Shown here one piece after another: positions 31,672-33,404 of a stretch of 33,404 bases of DNA. The notes under the pieces are model-generated. The model was given only the letters and a program-made list of their open reading frames with translations, did not search any database and had not been told where the DNA came from. A program made the translations under genes and the position numbers. Within the stretch, counting starts at the first letter, position 1; the number at the start of each line of letters is the position of its first letter. The DNA is from Pseudomonadota bacterium (GTDB taxonomy: Bacteria > Pseudomonadota > Gammaproteobacteria > Pseudomonadales > Azotimanducaceae): NCBI GenBank assembly GCA_027622495.1, contig JAQBYL010000003.1, positions 1 to 33,404 of the forward strand. Reading direction: 5' to 3'.

Positions 31672-32466
31672 TCACACGACCTTTGCCAGACCACCGTCCA
31701 TATTGATTGCGCAACCAGTGATGTAACTCGACCCTTCGCTTGCCAGGAACAAGGCGAGATTTGCGACTTCATGAGCCTCACCCATTCTACCCATGGGCAG
31801 GCGGGCACCGGCTGCATCCATGAATTGATCGAGGGTCTGATCTGTGTCGGCTGCGGCATGTTGACGGCGCACCTGATCTGATTTGATAAACCCGATCAAC
31901 ATGGCATTGACTAACACGTTGTGTGCAGCCCCTTCACCGGAAAGCACCTTGGTTAATGCCATACCGGCGGCGCGTGAAACCGATGTCGGTGCAGAGCCTG
32001 GTGGCGGAGCTTTGGCGGCGGTGTTCAGAACGTTGATGATACGTCCCCAGCGTTGCTCCAGCATGTGCGGCCAGACCAGACGGGTCAGTCTGACAGCAGC
32101 AAACAACTTGAGCTCGAGATCCTCCTGCCAGAGCTCATCGGTGATCGACATAAAGGGCATTGCGGCAGATTTACCGGCGTTGTTAACAAGTATGTCGACG
32201 GCACCCAAGTCACCTACCAGGTCGGCATGAACGGCCTTTACCTGATCAGCATCTGCTACATCGCAGACGTAGCCGCGGATCTGCGCCCCATCTACGGGTG
32301 TCGCGCTGATTGAGGCCACTGCTTTATCAAGCTGGTCTGATCGTCTGGCCAGAATGCCAACCCGGGCACCGGCTGTGTAGTAGGCGCGGGCGGTGGCAAG
32401 CCCGAGACCGAGGCTTGCCCCGGTGATCAATGCCGTTCTGCCTGCCAGAGAAAGATCCATGTTCAA
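31672..32466 (-). CDS. Short-chain dehydrogenase/reductase (SDR), substrate unknown
   Basis: ALITGASLGLGLATARAYYTAGARVGILAR, DILVNNAGKSAAM, GRIINVLNTAAK, YITGCAINMDGGLAKVV. The canonical YxxxK tyrosine position appears divergent (PTSVSRAAGMALTK). Confidence 0.85.
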   Translation of the reverse strand: MNMDLSLAGRTALITGASLGLGLATARAYYTAGARVGILARRSDQLDKAVASISATPVDGAQIRGYVCDVADADQVKAVHADLVGDLGAVDILVNNAGKSAAMPFMSITDELWQEDLELKLFAAVRLTRLVWPHMLEQRWGRIINVLNTAAKAPPPGSAPTSVSRAAGMALTKVLSGEGAAHNVLVNAMLIGFIKSDQVRRQHAAADTDQTLDQFMDAAGARLPMGRMGEAHEVANLALFLASEGSSYITGCAINMDGGLAKVV

Positions 32467-32469
32467 GCC

Positions 32470-33222
32470 TCATTTGCCAAGGGTGATGGAAAAGTCCGTG
32501 CGCGCACCGGTGACACCACCGGGTGCGTACTGCTGTTCGCTCATGAGAACCCGATCGCCGAGATGAATCAGCGCAGTGCTGGCGCGGGTGCCATATTCTT
32601 CGCCGACCAGAAAACAGGGTGCTACACGCCGCTCCATTTCGATGTCGTTGCCGCGTTCCGGGAGCTGATGATCGGGTGGCTGGTGCTGATCGTTCAGAAG
32701 ATCAAGGATACTGTCGATGCAGGGCTCGCCTTCAAGTAGCGCGCCGAGATTGCGCGTGCCGCGAAGCACCTTTGGCCATTGCGCCCCGAGGAGGGCATTG
32801 GCCAGACCGTAGATGCCTGGTTTGAGGACCCGCATGTCGCCCCGGTTGGAGGTGTAGATGAGGTGTTGCGAGTCCCAGAGAAGCAGGTTGAAACCACGAT
32901 AGGCCGGATGATCGATGGCTTCTGCAAAGTCCTGGGCGGAACTCCTGCCATTCAGATAATCCCTCGCCAGATCTCCGCGCGAGGCAGGCGCGTCCGGCAC
33001 TTGTGGGTCGGTAAAGTTGGTCACAGCAGCGAAGCGACCATCCTCCTGGTTCAGCCCGAGCCAGGTCCCGCCGGCCTTAAGATCCCGTCCGGCGATAATG
33101 GCCGGATAATCGGCCCATCCTGCACAGGCGAGTGTCGGCCGCGCATGGACCTCGTCGCGGTTGGCCGCGATGACCAGCGGTCGCTTCGGGTTGTCACTGT
33201 AGGCAAACAGAATCAGACACAC
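32470..33222 (-). CDS. NRDE/TANGO2-family protein
   Basis: MCLILFAYSDNPKRPLVIAANRDEVHARPT, IIAGRDLKAGGTWLGLN, FAAVTNFTDP, SRGDLARDYL. Confidence 0.9.
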   Translation of the reverse strand: MCLILFAYSDNPKRPLVIAANRDEVHARPTLACAGWADYPAIIAGRDLKAGGTWLGLNQEDGRFAAVTNFTDPQVPDAPASRGDLARDYLNGRSSAQDFAEAIDHPAYRGFNLLLWDSQHLIYTSNRGDMRVLKPGIYGLANALLGAQWPKVLRGTRNLGALLEGEPCIDSILDLLNDQHQPPDHQLPERGNDIEMERRVAPCFLVGEEYGTRASTALIHLGDRVLMSEQQYAPGGVTGARTDFSITLGK

Positions 33223-33289
33223 AGGTTTTGTTGCCCTCTATTGCGCAAAATTGAGATAGTGCTCAAGATTCTAGCAAAGGAAATTCCTG

Positions 33290-33404
33290 GTGTATTACCC
33301 GGCGATCGACCCGATCATCTTCTCGCTCGGACCGCTCGCGATCCGCTGGTATGGTCTGAGCTACGTTCTCGGCTTTGCCAGTTTCTGGTGGCTCGGTTTG
33401 TGGC
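33290..33404 (+). CDS. lgt: Prolipoprotein diacylglyceryl transferase, 5' fragment (3' end beyond window)
   Basis: GTG start preceded by [44 protein letters not shown] resembles the Lgt N-terminus; follows rppH-ptsP as in E. coli. Too short for the ORF track. Confidence 0.85.
   Translation, partial: MYYPAIDPIIFSLGPLAIRWYGLSYVLGFASFWWLGLW

Overview
Gammaproteobacterial chromosomal segment, densely coding, almost entirely housekeeping genes. No mobile element, CRISPR array or tRNA/rRNA gene was recognised. Order: 3' part of a ChpA/PilL-type hybrid chemotaxis kinase and a CheW/ChpC-like gene; rsmE-metF-metK (minus); tkt-pgk; serA (minus) divergent from a FAD-linked D-2-hydroxyglutarate-dehydrogenase-like oxidase; rpiA (minus)/ilvA; def and fau (minus); a 6S RNA gene (minus) that is absent from the ORF track; zapA and a TIGR02449-like small coiled-coil gene (minus); ygfB-pepP-ubiH; gcvT-gcvH-gcvPA-gcvPB; a YyaL-like thioredoxin-domain protein (minus); rppH-ptsP; an SDR and an NRDE/TANGO2-like protein (minus); and the 5' end of lgt at the right edge. 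Much of this is the ancestral gammaproteobacterial neighbourhood known from E. coli (rppH-ptsP-lgt, gcv-ubiH-pepP-ygfB-zapA-ssrS-fau-serA-rpiA, pgk-tkt-metK-rsmE), with losses and insertions. The least explained element is a 22-bp tandem repeat array (seven units plus a decayed eighth) filling the divergent promoter region between the yyaL-like gene and rppH. All six convergent gene pairs in the window meet tail-to-tail with gaps of -12 to +8 nt, leaving no room for conventional terminators.
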